A DNA stretch of 51,462 bases, taken from positions 1 to 51,462 of the forward strand of contig CAUJDN010000032.1 of assembly GCA_963169195.1 (NCBI GenBank). Direction: 5' to 3'. The notes beneath the pieces are model-generated. The model searched no databases, was not told where the DNA came from, and saw only the letters and a program-made list of their open reading frames with translations. How positions within the stretch are numbered: position 1 is the first letter of the stretch; every line of letters starts with the position of its first letter. The translations under genes were made by a program, and so were the position numbers. This stretch comes from Acidobacteriota bacterium (GTDB taxonomy: Bacteria; Acidobacteriota; Vicinamibacteria; Vicinamibacterales; UBA2999). Below, in pieces: positions 36,462 through 45,799 of this stretch.

Positions 36462-37799
36462 ATGCTCGCCAGCCTGGCCGTCCGCCTCAGCGAGGTCACC
36501 GCACGGTTCGTGCCGAGCGCGTTTGCCATCGCCCTCATCCTCACCTTCGTCACCTTCGCCCTGGCCTTCGGCCTCGCCGGCGCGTCGCCGTCCCGCATCA
36601 TCATCGAGTGGGGCAACGGCTTCTGGACGCTGGTGCCGTTTGCCATGCAGATGGCACTGGTCGTGCTCTCCGGCTATCTGGTGTCCACGGCGCCCGTCGT
36701 GGACCGCGGCTTCGCGCGGCTCGCCGGCCTGGCGCGGAGCCCGCGCGGCGCCGTCGTCCTGATGGCCCTGGTGTCGATGGGCCTGGCGTGGGTGCACTGG
36801 GGCCTGAGCCTCGTCGGGTGCGCGATGTTCGTGCGTCACGTCGTCAGGGCCGAGCCGCGCGTGGACTATCGCCTGCTGGTCTGCGCGGCGTACTTCGGGA
36901 TGGGCGCGACCTGGCACGCGGGGCTCTCGGCGTCGGCGCCCCTGCTGGTGGCCACGCCAGGCCATTTCCTCGAGTCCACGATCGGACTCATCCCCGTCTC
37001 GGCGACCATCTTCAGCCCGTTCAACCTCGGGCTGACGCTGGTGGTCGTCTCACTGCTCGTCGTGCTGGCGGCCGTGCTGCACCCTCGCGCGGGGGAGGCA
37101 CGTCCCATCGATCCGGGCCTGCTCGAGCGGCTGGAGCGCTTCGAGCCACCGCGGCCACCGGATCCCTCGTCGGTCGCCAGTCGCCTCGACCACTCGCGCG
37201 CCCTCACGCTGGCCGTCGCGGTGTGTGGCGCAGGCTGGCTCGCGTGGTATGTCGCCTCGAAGGGATTCGCACTCACGCTGGACGTGCTGAACTTCACCTT
37301 CATCATGCTGGCGGTGCTGCTGCACCCGTCGGCGGCGTCGCTGCTGGCGGCCTCCGAACGCGGCGCGGGCCTCATGGCAGGCGTGGTGCTCCAATTCCCG
37401 TTCTACGCGGGGATGTACGGCGTCATCCAGGGCACCGATCTCGCGCGGATGGTCGGGGAGGCCATCGCGGCGATCGCCACGCCCGAGACGCTCCCTGTGT
37501 GGCTGTACTGGTACTCCGGTCTGGTGAACTACTTCGTCCCGTCTGGCGGCTCGAAGTGGGCGATCGAGGCGCCGTACCTCGTGGACGCGGCCACGCGCCT
37601 CGGCGTGCCGACGCCACAGGTCGTCCTGGCGTATGCCTGGGGCGACATGGCCACCGACATCATCCAGCCCTTCTGGGCGCTTCCGCTGCTCGCCGCCGCG
37701 CGCGTCGACTTCCGGGACATCATGGGCTACGCCGCCATCGTGTTCATGGTCTACACCGTGGTGGTGTCCTGCGCGTTCTGGCTCATGCCGTCACTCTGA
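36462..37799 (+). CDS. atoE: AtoE-type short-chain fatty acid transporter
   Basis: 445 aa integral membrane protein with about ten to twelve hydrophobic helices. It fits the TIGR00366/AtoE family: FVPSAFAIALILTFVTFALAF at the start, NYFVPSGGSKWAIEAPYLV near the C-terminus, and TDIIQPFWALPLLAAARV. It is probably importing or exporting short-chain fatty acids or acetoacetate in partnership with the CoA-transferase. It is separated from that pair by the bactofilin-like membrane protein. Confidence 0.88.
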   Translation: MLASLAVRLSEVTARFVPSAFAIALILTFVTFALAFGLAGASPSRIIIEWGNGFWTLVPFAMQMALVVLSGYLVSTAPVVDRGFARLAGLARSPRGAVVLMALVSMGLAWVHWGLSLVGCAMFVRHVVRAEPRVDYRLLVCAAYFGMGATWHAGLSASAPLLVATPGHFLESTIGLIPVSATIFSPFNLGLTLVVVSLLVVLAAVLHPRAGEARPIDPGLLERLERFEPPRPPDPSSVASRLDHSRALTLAVAVCGAGWLAWYVASKGFALTLDVLNFTFIMLAVLLHPSAASLLAASERGAGLMAGVVLQFPFYAGMYGVIQGTDLARMVGEAIAAIATPETLPVWLYWYSGLVNYFVPSGGSKWAIEAPYLVDAATRLGVPTPQVVLAYAWGDMATDIIQPFWALPLLAAARVDFRDIMGYAAIVFMVYTVVVSCAFWLMPSL

Positions 37800-37869
37800 C
37801 AGGGGCGATCGGCTGGCTCGGCCGCGCCTGAGCCGTGCAGAGGTGTGCGGCGGAGGAGCAGCCGGCGGG

Positions 37870-37877
37870 TATACACT
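37870..37877 (+). promoter_or_regulatory. -10-like TATACACT upstream of pepA
   Basis: TATACACT lies 66 nt before the chosen pepA ATG, in the 144-nt gap after atoE. It matches the TACACT element seen before other genes here. No clear -35 is visible 17 nt upstream. Confidence 0.4.
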
Positions 37878-37943
37878 AGCGTGTCTGGCGCCGGCGCGTT
37901 CCCCGTGTCCCCGAAGGAACCCGCGCGGCTCGAGTCCCTTCCG

Positions 37944-39449
37944 ATGCCTGTCGCGTACGAAGTCCCCCGCATAGACGTCCTCAGCGGTGCCCCCTCTTCC
38001 ATCCAGGCCGATCTCCTGGTAGTCCCCCTGGCCGAGGATCACTGTGCCGGGACCGTGGCCGAGTTCGACGCCGCCGTCGGGGGCGCACTCGGCGCCGCAC
38101 TGGCTCGTGGCGAGTTCACGCCCAAGGCCCTCGAGACCTTCTGTGCACCGATTCTGGCGGCGGGGTGGGCTTCTTCCCGCATGCTGTTCGTCAGCGGCGG
38201 CCACCGCGAGGACATGGGCCCGGAGCGATTCCGCCGCATGGCGGCCAGCGCCGTCGCGTTGGCGCGTCACCAGCGCCTGCCGCGCGTCGCCTGGCTCGAC
38301 GTCGAACCCGGGCGCATGGCGGCCGGCGAGCGCATCGACATCCTCGGCGAAGCCGTCACCGTCGCCAACTTCGACGGCGGCATACACAAGAGCCGGCCCG
38401 ATCCACGCTTCTTCCTGACCGACGTGTCCATCGTCACGGCGGCATCCGGTGCCCTGGACCGCGCCGGGGCCGGGCGCATCGTCGGGGATGCGGTCAATTC
38501 GGCGCGCGTCCTCATCAACGAGCCGGGGAACTTCCTCGCGCCTGCGACGTTCGTGGACAAGGCCGCCTCGCTGGCGTCGGTCGACGGCGTCGGCGTCGAG
38601 GTCTTCGACGAGCGCAGGCTCGAAGCCCTGGGCACGGGTCTGCTGCTGGGCGTCGGGCGCGGGAGCGCGGAGCCGCCGCGCATGCTGATCGCCCGCTACG
38701 AGCCCGCCGGTGCCGCCGCCGACGTCACGCTGGGCCTGGTGGGGAAGGGCATCACCTTCGACACCGGCGGCATCTCGATCAAGCCTGCCGACGGCATGGA
38801 GCGGATGAAGGACGACATGGCGGGTGCCGCCAGCGTCGTCGCGGCCCTTCGCGCCATTGCGCTGCTGCGGCTGCCGATCCGGGCGGTCGCCGTCGTGGCC
38901 TCCGCCGAGAACATGCCCGGCGGGCGCGCGCTGAAGCCGGGCGACATCCTGAGGGGCGCATCAGGCCTGACCGTCGAGGTGAACAATACCGACGCCGAGG
39001 GCCGACTGATCCTGGGCGACGCGCTCTGGTATGCGCGGACGATCGGCGCCACGCACCTGGTGGACGTCGCCACCCTCACCGGCGCCTGCATCGTCGCGCT
39101 CGGCAAGATCACGACGGGGCTCTTCGGCACCCCGCAGATCTGGGTGGACACGATCCGCGCGGCCGCCGATCGCGGGGGCGAGAAGGTCTGGCAGATGCCG
39201 CTCTTCGAGGAGTACAAGGACACGCTCAAGAGCGACATGGCCGACCTGATCAACAGTCCGGGCCGGACGGCCGGAGCCATCACCGCCGCGATGTTCCTGC
39301 AGGAGTTCGCCGGGACGGGCCCCTGGGCGCATCTGGACATCGCCGGGACGGCCTGGGCCGACGAGACCAAGGCCTGGATGCCCCGAGGGGCCACCGGCGC
39401 CATCATCCGCACCCTGGTGGAACTGGGCCGAGGCCCGTTCCCGCGCTAG
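37944..39449 (+). CDS. pepA: leucyl aminopeptidase (M17)
   Basis: 501 aa, normal for cytosolic M17 aminopeptidase. The metal and active-site blocks are intact: VGKGITFDTGGISIKP (metal Lys/Asp), DDMAGAASV, AENMPGGRALKPGDI, and the signature NTDAEGRL. It removes N-terminal residues from peptides using two metal ions, and some members also bind DNA. ATG 37944 fits the family length. An upstream in-frame ATG at 37845 would put the TATACACT element inside the gene. Confidence 0.93.
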   Translation: MPVAYEVPRIDVLSGAPSSIQADLLVVPLAEDHCAGTVAEFDAAVGGALGAALARGEFTPKALETFCAPILAAGWASSRMLFVSGGHREDMGPERFRRMAASAVALARHQRLPRVAWLDVEPGRMAAGERIDILGEAVTVANFDGGIHKSRPDPRFFLTDVSIVTAASGALDRAGAGRIVGDAVNSARVLINEPGNFLAPATFVDKAASLASVDGVGVEVFDERRLEALGTGLLLGVGRGSAEPPRMLIARYEPAGAAADVTLGLVGKGITFDTGGISIKPADGMERMKDDMAGAASVVAALRAIALLRLPIRAVAVVASAENMPGGRALKPGDILRGASGLTVEVNNTDAEGRLILGDALWYARTIGATHLVDVATLTGACIVALGKITTGLFGTPQIWVDTIRAAADRGGEKVWQMPLFEEYKDTLKSDMADLINSPGRTAGAITAAMFLQEFAGTGPWAHLDIAGTAWADETKAWMPRGATGAIIRTLVELGRGPFPR

Positions 39450-39458
39450 GGCGGGTGC

Positions 39459-39464
39459 TACACT
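39459..39464 (+). promoter_or_regulatory. -10-like TACACT before the 39471 gene
   Basis: GCTACACTGA places TACACT exactly 6 nt before the GTG start. The same decamer is found before the gene at 50560 at the same distance. It is consistent with a leaderless transcript. Confidence 0.45.
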
Positions 39465-39470
39465 GAACTC

Positions 39471-39731
39471 GTGCTGCAGCGACAGCCGCCGCCACAGATT
39501 CCGAACGACGCCGTCCCGACGGTCACCATCATCGAGGTCGGGAAGGAGCCCACACCTGGCCTCAGCATGATCGACGTGGCCGTGGCGGCATTCGGCCTCA
39601 CCGGCGTCATCATGGTGGCCGCCGTCGTCGCGGGCATCATCGCCGGCGTCCTCTACACCTGGTACCGCTCGCGGCGCGCCATCACCGTCATCGAGGCGCG
39701 CGGCGGGCAGCACGACCTGTTCAAGGCGTAA
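39471..39731 (+). CDS. small single-helix membrane protein
   Basis: 86 aa. A Pro-rich N-terminus (QRQPPPQIPNDAVPTV) is followed by one transmembrane helix (about residues 38-62, FGLTGVIMVAAVVAGIIAGVLY), a WYRSRR positively charged edge, and a short tail. The family is unknown. The GTG start is supported by the upstream TACACT and by the lack of a better start. The proline run and the single helix suggest an envelope-associated accessory protein; nothing more can be said. Confidence 0.6.
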   Translation: MLQRQPPPQIPNDAVPTVTIIEVGKEPTPGLSMIDVAVAAFGLTGVIMVAAVVAGIIAGVLYTWYRSRRAITVIEARGGQHDLFKA

Positions 39732-39752
39732 GGCGAACGGCAGACGCCAGGC

Positions 39753-39803
39753 AGGCACCACTCGTGCCCGGCGCCTGCTGGCTCGTGCCTGGTGCTGGTG
39801 CCT
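39753..39803. terminator. hairpin between convergent genes (possible two-way terminator)
   Basis: AGGCACCA (39753-39760) and TGGTGCCT (39796-39803) form an 8-bp stem around GC-rich sequence with nested GGTGC/GCACC pairs. It separates the small membrane protein gene from the convergent amiC. There is no clear T tract, so a terminator function is uncertain. The GGTGCC/GGTGCT copies also read as a micro-repeat. Confidence 0.35.
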
Positions 39804-39806
39804 TCT

Positions 39807-41654
39807 CTACGGCACGTCGGCGATCGTGGACTGGCGCTTGAGCGATCGCCGGTAGCGCATCACCGCCTCGTGCAGCGCCTCCGCGATGCGCTGCTTGTAG
39901 CCGGCCGTCTTCAGCAGCTGCGCCTCCTGCCGATTGGTGAGGAACGACATCTCGGCCAGCACGCTGGGCATGCCCGCCCCGATCAGCACGACGAACGGCG
40001 CCTTTTTCACGCCCAGGTTCCGCATGTTGCGGTTCGAGCGGCGCAGCCGCGTGACCATGGTCTCCTGCACCATGGCCGCCAGGTCCTTCGACTCGTCCAG
40101 CTTGTTGTTGAGGGCAATCGCCTTGATGATGTCGGGCAGGTTGTGCATCGCGCGCTCCGAGGCCGAGTTCTCGCGCGCGGCCACAGCCTCGGCGTCCGGC
40201 GACGAGGCGAAGCTCAGGTAGTAGGTCTCCACGCCGCGGGCTGCCACGTTCCGGCTGGCGTTCGCATGGATGGAGAGAAACAGGTCCGCGCTCTCCCGAT
40301 TCGCGATCGCGGTGCGCTCCTCGAGGGGCACGTAGGTGTTCGTGCGCCTGGTGAGAACCACCTCGATGCCGGGCTCCTTCTGGAGGAGCGCCTCCAGGCG
40401 CAGCGCCACGTCGAGCGTGAGGTCGGCCTCCCTGATGCCGTGGGCCATCGAGCCCGGGTCGCGTCCGCCGTGGCCGGGATCGATCACGATACGCGACACG
40501 CTGAGCCCGAGCTGGCGTGACAGCGAATAGCCCCCCGCCACGTTGGAGGCCGGCTGCGTCGGGGCCGCCGGCGGATCGGCGAGCGCCGGGGCGGCAAGGG
40601 CGGCCGGGACCGGCGCCTCGGCGCGGGTGGTCACCGGCGCGGCCGGGGCCTGGGGCGTTGGCGCCGGGACCGGCGCGCCGCCGGCATCGTTGGCGGTCCC
40701 GCTCGTCATCCGCTCGGGCGCGGTCACGGTCGCCTGTCGTGGTTGCGTCGCCACCGCGCGCTCGAAATCGATGACGAGCCGGAACGGGTCATAGAGCGTG
40801 AAAACGCTGTGGCGCGACACGCCATCGAGATCCATGACGACGCGCACGGTCTCGTTTGGATGTCGGCCGGTCCGGATCTGCCGGACGATGTCGTCGGCAT
40901 AGGTCAGCGTCGCGTCCGTGAGCTCAGGCGCGAGCTGAGCGCCTCGCAGGTCGAAGAACACGCGGTCCGGCGCGCTGATCCGCTCCTCGTGGTACGGCAC
41001 CTCGCGATCGAGCTGCAGCGTGACGCGGAGGGTGTCCGGCAGTGCCGTGCGCTGGATACTCGAGAGCACGGCGCGCGAGGTCGCGGGCGAGAGGGACGGC
41101 ACGGTGTCCGCCGCCGCGCTGGTCATCGTGGGTACCGGGATGCCTGCGGCCGGCGGCGGCGCGGGGGCCGTGACGGGTGCGGGCGGTATGGCGGCTTCCA
41201 CCGACCGGGCCTGCTCCAGTCCGGCCACCTGGGCGCGGGCGCGCCTCACGTACGGGCTTGCGGGATACTCGCGGATGAGCCACCCGTACAACCTGAGGGC
41301 CCTGGCCCGGTCGTCGGCGCGGGCGAAGCGACGGTAGGCCGCCTCCGACAGGCCGGCGCCCTGCCACAGGGCGTTGTCCGCATAGCCCGAGCGCGGGAAT
41401 CGTCGCACGATGGCCTCGTAGGCGGTCACGAGGCGCGTAACCTCGCGCAGCGTCGCGGTGCGCTCGGCGGCCGTCGGCGCGAGGGTCGGCTCCAGCCGTG
41501 CGCGCAGCGGGCTCTCCCGCTCCAGCGCGCGCTCGTAGCGCACGTCCGCAGGCTGCGACCACGCGGGCGAGACCCCGGCCAGCAGCGCCAGCAGCACCAG
41601 CAGCGGAACGGGGGCGGCGATGCGTCGAATGGGTGCCATCGGCAGCTCGCTCAT
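39807..41654 (-). CDS. amiC: N-acetylmuramoyl-L-alanine amidase (AmiC-like, AMIN + Amidase_3)
   Basis: 615 aa periplasmic cell-wall hydrolase. A signal peptide is seen (about 1-33). TPR-like helices (50-150) are followed by an AMIN domain (about 195-300, SVFTLYDPFRLVIDFE) that targets the septum. A Pro/Ala-rich linker follows (300-375). The zinc amidase has DPGHGGRDPG, READLTLDVALRLE, SIHANAS, and catalytic Glu in LAEMSFLTN. Placement directly after ftsK (4-nt overlap) fits septal wall splitting. ATG 41654 starts the reading; ATG 41639 is an alternative. Confidence 0.92.
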   Translation of the reverse strand: MSELPMAPIRRIAAPVPLLVLLALLAGVSPAWSQPADVRYERALERESPLRARLEPTLAPTAAERTATLREVTRLVTAYEAIVRRFPRSGYADNALWQGAGLSEAAYRRFARADDRARALRLYGWLIREYPASPYVRRARAQVAGLEQARSVEAAIPPAPVTAPAPPPAAGIPVPTMTSAAADTVPSLSPATSRAVLSSIQRTALPDTLRVTLQLDREVPYHEERISAPDRVFFDLRGAQLAPELTDATLTYADDIVRQIRTGRHPNETVRVVMDLDGVSRHSVFTLYDPFRLVIDFERAVATQPRQATVTAPERMTSGTANDAGGAPVPAPTPQAPAAPVTTRAEAPVPAALAAPALADPPAAPTQPASNVAGGYSLSRQLGLSVSRIVIDPGHGGRDPGSMAHGIREADLTLDVALRLEALLQKEPGIEVVLTRRTNTYVPLEERTAIANRESADLFLSIHANASRNVAARGVETYYLSFASSPDAEAVAARENSASERAMHNLPDIIKAIALNNKLDESKDLAAMVQETMVTRLRRSNRNMRNLGVKKAPFVVLIGAGMPSVLAEMSFLTNRQEAQLLKTAGYKQRIAEALHEAVMRYRRSLKRQSTIADVP

Positions 41655-43996
41655 CGCAGTTGCGCGTCCACTTCGTCGAAGTACTCGCGGCCCACGAGCA
41701 CCTCGCGGGCCTTGCCGCCGGTGGCGGGGGACACCAGGCCTTCGGCTTCCATCATGTCGACCAGCCGCGCGGCCCGGCTGAAGCCGATCCGCATCTTGCG
41801 CTGCAGGTACGAAATCGAGGCCTGTCCGCTCTGCACGACAATGCGGGCGGCTTCGTCGTACAACTCGTCCTTCTCGAACTCGACCTCGTCCGGGCCGCCC
41901 TTCTTGTCGTCGGCCGTGATGGTCTCGTCGAACGTCGGCCGGCCCTGCTTGCGCAGGAAGCTCGCCAGGCGCGCGGATTCCTGCTCGGAGATGTACGGGC
42001 CGTGCAGGCGGATGTGCCGCGACGATGCCGGGGGGAGGAACAGCATGTCGCCCTTGCCGAGCAGCTGCTCGGCGCCGTTGCTGTCGAGAATCGTCCGCGA
42101 GTCGATCTTCGAGGAGACCCGGAACGAGATGCGGGACGGCAGGTTCGCCTTGATGAGGCCGGTGATGACGTCCACCGAGGGCCGCTGGGTGGCCAGGATC
42201 AGGTGGATGCCCACCGCGCGCGCCATCTGGGCCAGGCGGCAGATCGATTCCTCCACCTCGTTGCCGGCGACCATCATCAGGTCGGCGAGTTCGTCCACCA
42301 CGACGACGATGAAGGGCAGGGGGCGCGGCGGTTCGCCCTCCGTCGGCAGCTCCTTCGCCTCGATCATGGCGCGGACGTTGCGGTTGTACTGATCGATGTT
42401 CCGCACGCCGAACGCGGCGAGTGTCTTGTAGCGCTCCTCCATCTCGCGGACCGCCCAGCGCAGCGCGTTGGCCGCCTTCTTGGGATCCACGACGACCGGT
42501 GTCAGCAGGTGCGGGATGTCCTCGTACATCCCGAGTTCGAGGCGCTTGGGGTCGATCATGATCATCCGCACGTCGTCCGGCGTCGCGCGGTAGAGGATGC
42601 TGGTCAGCATCGCGTTGAGGCCGACCGACTTGCCCGTGCCGGTGGAGCCGGCGATGAGCAGGTGCGGCATCGTGGCGAGGTCCGCCATGTACGGCTCGCC
42701 GTGGATGGTCTTGCCGAGGGCCAGCGTGAGCCTCGAGGCCGTGCGCGTGTAGGCCTCCGACTGCAGGAGTTCGCGCAGCGAGATGGCCTCACGGTTCGGG
42801 TTCGGGATCTGGATGCCGACCGTGGACTTGCCGGGGATGCGATCGATGAGCACCGACTCCGCACGCATGGCCAGGCACAGATCGTCCGAGAGGCCCGTGA
42901 CTTTCGAGTACTTCACGCCGGCGTCGGGCTTGAATTCGAACGTCGTGACCACCGGGCCCGGGTGAATCTGGACGACCGACCCGTCCACCGAGAACTCGTG
43001 GCACTTCTCCTCGAGCATCCGGGCCGCGTCCATGAGCTCGCGCTCGTCGATCTTCTGTTCCGCTTTCGGCGGATCGAGGAGGGTGAGCGGCGGCAACATG
43101 AAGCCGCCCATCCGGCGCTCGGCCGGCGTACGCTCGGGCTCGGGCAGGGGCAGCGGCTGCGTCGCCGGCAGGCGCGGCGGCGCCTTCTTCTGCACGACGG
43201 GCGGCGTGCCCGCGGCCCGCGCCTGCACGTCCGTCTCTTCCTCCTCGTCTCGGACGGCCGGCCGCGCCGGCGGCGGAGGCGGCGCCGGCCGATCGGCCAC
43301 CCGTGCCACCTTCGGCTTCGCAGGCTCGGGCGCGTCCTTCTTCCCGTGCTTGGCCAGCACCTCCCGGCGCTGGCGGGTCCGTTCCCGCTCCGCCCGCCAC
43401 TCCCGGAGCCCGGCACCCAGCTGACGCAGGCGCCCGGCGGCCAGCGAGAACAGCGCGGTGAACAGGTGGCCGAACGAGAACTGCGTGGCGAGGATCAGGG
43501 CACCGGCCATCACGGCCAGGAGCACGATGACCGAGCCGGTCCGGCTGAGGACGTCGGCCATCCACCCGCCGATCCACTCGCCGACGTAGCCGCCCGCGCG
43601 GAAGTCCCGGGGCCCCAGGTCGACGCGCCCCAGCGCGATGGCCATGAACGCGCTCGAGCAGCCGAAGAGGAGCAGCGCACCGGTGAGCTTCGTGTAGACC
43701 GCGTTCACCGGCCGGCACCAGAAGTAGCGCCAGCCCACCACCGCGGTCACCGCCGGGATGAGGAACGACGCGTAGCCCAGCAGCTGGAAGGACAGCTCGG
43801 CGAGGAACGCCCCGACGCGTCCGGCGAAGTTGACCGGCGCCTCGTGGTCGCCCGTGGTGAAGAACCACGCCGGGTCGCTGGCGTCGTAGCTGGCCAGGGC
43901 CACGAGCCAGATGAGGGCCGCGGCGAAGAGGCCGACCCCCACGACTTCGCTGACGCGTCGGGACAAGGCCGAGCCCGGACCGGTGACTGAGGGCAC
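41651..43996 (-). CDS. ftsK: DNA translocase FtsK
   Basis: 781 aa. The N-terminal membrane domain has four helices (about residues 15-190). A Pro/Arg/Glu-rich linker (about 220-330) leads to the RecA-like motor: Walker A IAGSTGTGKSVGLN, VVVVDELADLMM as Walker B, and the C-terminal winged-helix gamma domain (ISYLQRKMRIGFSRAARLVDMMEAEGLV) that reads KOPS-type sequences. It pumps chromosome ends at the septum. GTG 43996 is 1 nt after the RNase J stop and is preferred to in-frame starts inside that gene. It is upstream of amiC. Confidence 0.92.
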   Translation of the reverse strand: MPSVTGPGSALSRRVSEVVGVGLFAAALIWLVALASYDASDPAWFFTTGDHEAPVNFAGRVGAFLAELSFQLLGYASFLIPAVTAVVGWRYFWCRPVNAVYTKLTGALLLFGCSSAFMAIALGRVDLGPRDFRAGGYVGEWIGGWMADVLSRTGSVIVLLAVMAGALILATQFSFGHLFTALFSLAAGRLRQLGAGLREWRAERERTRQRREVLAKHGKKDAPEPAKPKVARVADRPAPPPPPARPAVRDEEEETDVQARAAGTPPVVQKKAPPRLPATQPLPLPEPERTPAERRMGGFMLPPLTLLDPPKAEQKIDERELMDAARMLEEKCHEFSVDGSVVQIHPGPVVTTFEFKPDAGVKYSKVTGLSDDLCLAMRAESVLIDRIPGKSTVGIQIPNPNREAISLRELLQSEAYTRTASRLTLALGKTIHGEPYMADLATMPHLLIAGSTGTGKSVGLNAMLTSILYRATPDDVRMIMIDPKRLELGMYEDIPHLLTPVVVDPKKAANALRWAVREMEERYKTLAAFGVRNIDQYNRNVRAMIEAKELPTEGEPPRPLPFIVVVVDELADLMMVAGNEVEESICRLAQMARAVGIHLILATQRPSVDVITGLIKANLPSRISFRVSSKIDSRTILDSNGAEQLLGKGDMLFLPPASSRHIRLHGPYISEQESARLASFLRKQGRPTFDETITADDKKGGPDEVEFEKDELYDEAARIVVQSGQASISYLQRKMRIGFSRAARLVDMMEAEGLVSPATGGKAREVLVGREYFDEVDAQLR

Positions 43997-43997
43997 G

Positions 43998-45695
43998 TCA
44001 AATCTCCATGACGACCGGCAGCACCATCGGTCGGCGGCCGGTCCGTTTGCGCAGGAAGCGCCGCACCTCGGTGCGCACGCGCTCCTGCATGAGTCCCGGA
44101 TCGGTGCGCTCTTCCACACCGCACCCGTCAATCACCTCGCTCAGCATCGCGGCGGCTTCGCCCAGCAGGCCCGGATCGTCCGCCGTCACGAACCCGCGCA
44201 CCATCAGCTCGGGCACGCCCTCGACCACGCCCGTCTGCCGGTTGATGGCCACGACGGGCACGACCACGCCGTCCGCCGCGATGTGGCGGCGATCCCGCAG
44301 CACCTCGTCGTCCACCTCGCCCACGCGCGTGCTGTCGATGAGCACCCGCCCGGTCGGGGCCTTGTCGTGCAGCCGTCCGCCCCCGGCGTCGAACCGCACG
44401 ACGTGGCCGTTCTCGGCCATCAGCACGGTCACCGGCTCGGGCAGCGCGCTGGTCACGACCTCCGCCACGCGCGCGTGACGCGCCAGCTGCCGGAACTCGC
44501 CGTGGATGGGAATCATGTAGCGCGGGCGGACCAGCGACAGCAGCAGCTTCAGCTCCTCGCGCGACCCGTGCCCGGAGACGTGCACGTGCTTGTCCGCCTC
44601 CGTGATCACGTCCACCCCCCGGCGCGCCAGGTGGTTCATCACGCGACCGATGGCCTTCTCGTTGCCCGGAATGGCGCGCGCCGAGAGCACCACGCGATCG
44701 CGATCGCCGAGGCGCACGTGCCGGTGGTCGTTGATGGCAATGCGGGACAGCGCCGCGTTCGGCTCGCCCTGCGCCCCCGTGACCAGGCAGAGCACGTCCT
44801 GGGCGGGGAAGTTCGGCACGTCGCTGTCCCGGATGACGACGCCTGTCGGCAGGTGGAGGTGCCCGAGCTTCTGCGCAATCTGGGAATTGCGCTCCATACC
44901 GCGCCCGACGAAGGCCACTTTCCGCTCGAACTGCGCGGCCAGGTCCACCAGGATCTGCAGGCGGTAGAGGCTGGACGAGAAGGTGCCGACGACGAGCCGC
45001 CCCTCGGTGGCGGTGAAGATCTCCTCGAACGCGTCCTCGACCTCGCGCTCGGATCCGGTGAAGCCCGTCCGCTCGACGTTCGTGCTGTCGCAGAGCAGCG
45101 CCAGCACGCCGGACGCCCCGAGTTGCGCGACCCGAGGCAGGTCGAAGGCCTCGCCATCGAGTGGCGTCTGGTCGATCTTGAAGTCGCCGGTGTGGAGCAG
45201 CACGCCCTGCGGCGTCGTGATGGCCACGGCCACGCAGTCAGGCATGCTGTGCGTGACCCGGATGAACTCCAGAGTGAAGGGGCCCACCGTCACGACATCG
45301 CGCGGCTTCACCGGCACGTAGCCGGGACCGTGCTCGACACCGTGCTCCTCGATCTTCGGCGCGACCAGCGCCAGCGCCAGCGGCGTGCCATACACCGGCC
45401 CGCTGACGAGCGGCAGCACGTAGGGCACCCCCCCGATGTGATCCTCGTGGCCGTGGGTCAGGACGAGCGCCTTCACCTGGCCGCGGCGCGACTCGAGGTA
45501 GGCGAGGTCCTGGACGATCAGGTCCACGCCCGGCAGGTCCGGCTCCGGAAACATGGCGCCGGCGTCGATGACGATGGTCGTCTCCCCACACGAGATCGCC
45601 ATCATGTTGAGGCCGAACTCGCCAAGGCCGCCAAGCGGCACCACGTCAACCGACAGTGCGCCTGCGGACACGTCCGCAGGAGCCATACCAGGCAT
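43998..45695 (-). CDS. rnj: ribonuclease J
   Basis: 565 aa metallo-beta-lactamase/beta-CASP nuclease. The HxHxDH motif is HGHEDHIGG, with VDLIVQD-containing N-terminus and beta-CASP segments (for example VSGHGSREELKLLLSL and IPIHGEFRQL). The C-terminal domain follows. It degrades and matures RNA 5'-to-3' and endonucleolytically. ATG 45695 or 45686 is likelier than TTG 45743. It follows rsmA by 104 nt and precedes ftsK by 1 nt. Confidence 0.93.
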   Translation of the reverse strand: MPGMAPADVSAGALSVDVVPLGGLGEFGLNMMAISCGETTIVIDAGAMFPEPDLPGVDLIVQDLAYLESRRGQVKALVLTHGHEDHIGGVPYVLPLVSGPVYGTPLALALVAPKIEEHGVEHGPGYVPVKPRDVVTVGPFTLEFIRVTHSMPDCVAVAITTPQGVLLHTGDFKIDQTPLDGEAFDLPRVAQLGASGVLALLCDSTNVERTGFTGSEREVEDAFEEIFTATEGRLVVGTFSSSLYRLQILVDLAAQFERKVAFVGRGMERNSQIAQKLGHLHLPTGVVIRDSDVPNFPAQDVLCLVTGAQGEPNAALSRIAINDHRHVRLGDRDRVVLSARAIPGNEKAIGRVMNHLARRGVDVITEADKHVHVSGHGSREELKLLLSLVRPRYMIPIHGEFRQLARHARVAEVVTSALPEPVTVLMAENGHVVRFDAGGGRLHDKAPTGRVLIDSTRVGEVDDEVLRDRRHIAADGVVVPVVAINRQTGVVEGVPELMVRGFVTADDPGLLGEAAAMLSEVIDGCGVEERTDPGLMQERVRTEVRRFLRKRTGRRPMVLPVVMEI

Positions 45696-45799
45696 GCGCA
45701 GAATCCCAGCTAACGCGGGGCCCGGGGACGGGCACCGACGCAAGCGAAAGTCTCAGGCGCTGGGAAGGCCTGAAGGAAAGGCGGGTTTTCGGAGGGGAA

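Noticed and set aside
44590..45713. long plus-strand ORF over RNase J
   Set aside because: It is antisense to a gene with HGHEDHIGG and beta-CASP motifs and has shadow-like composition.
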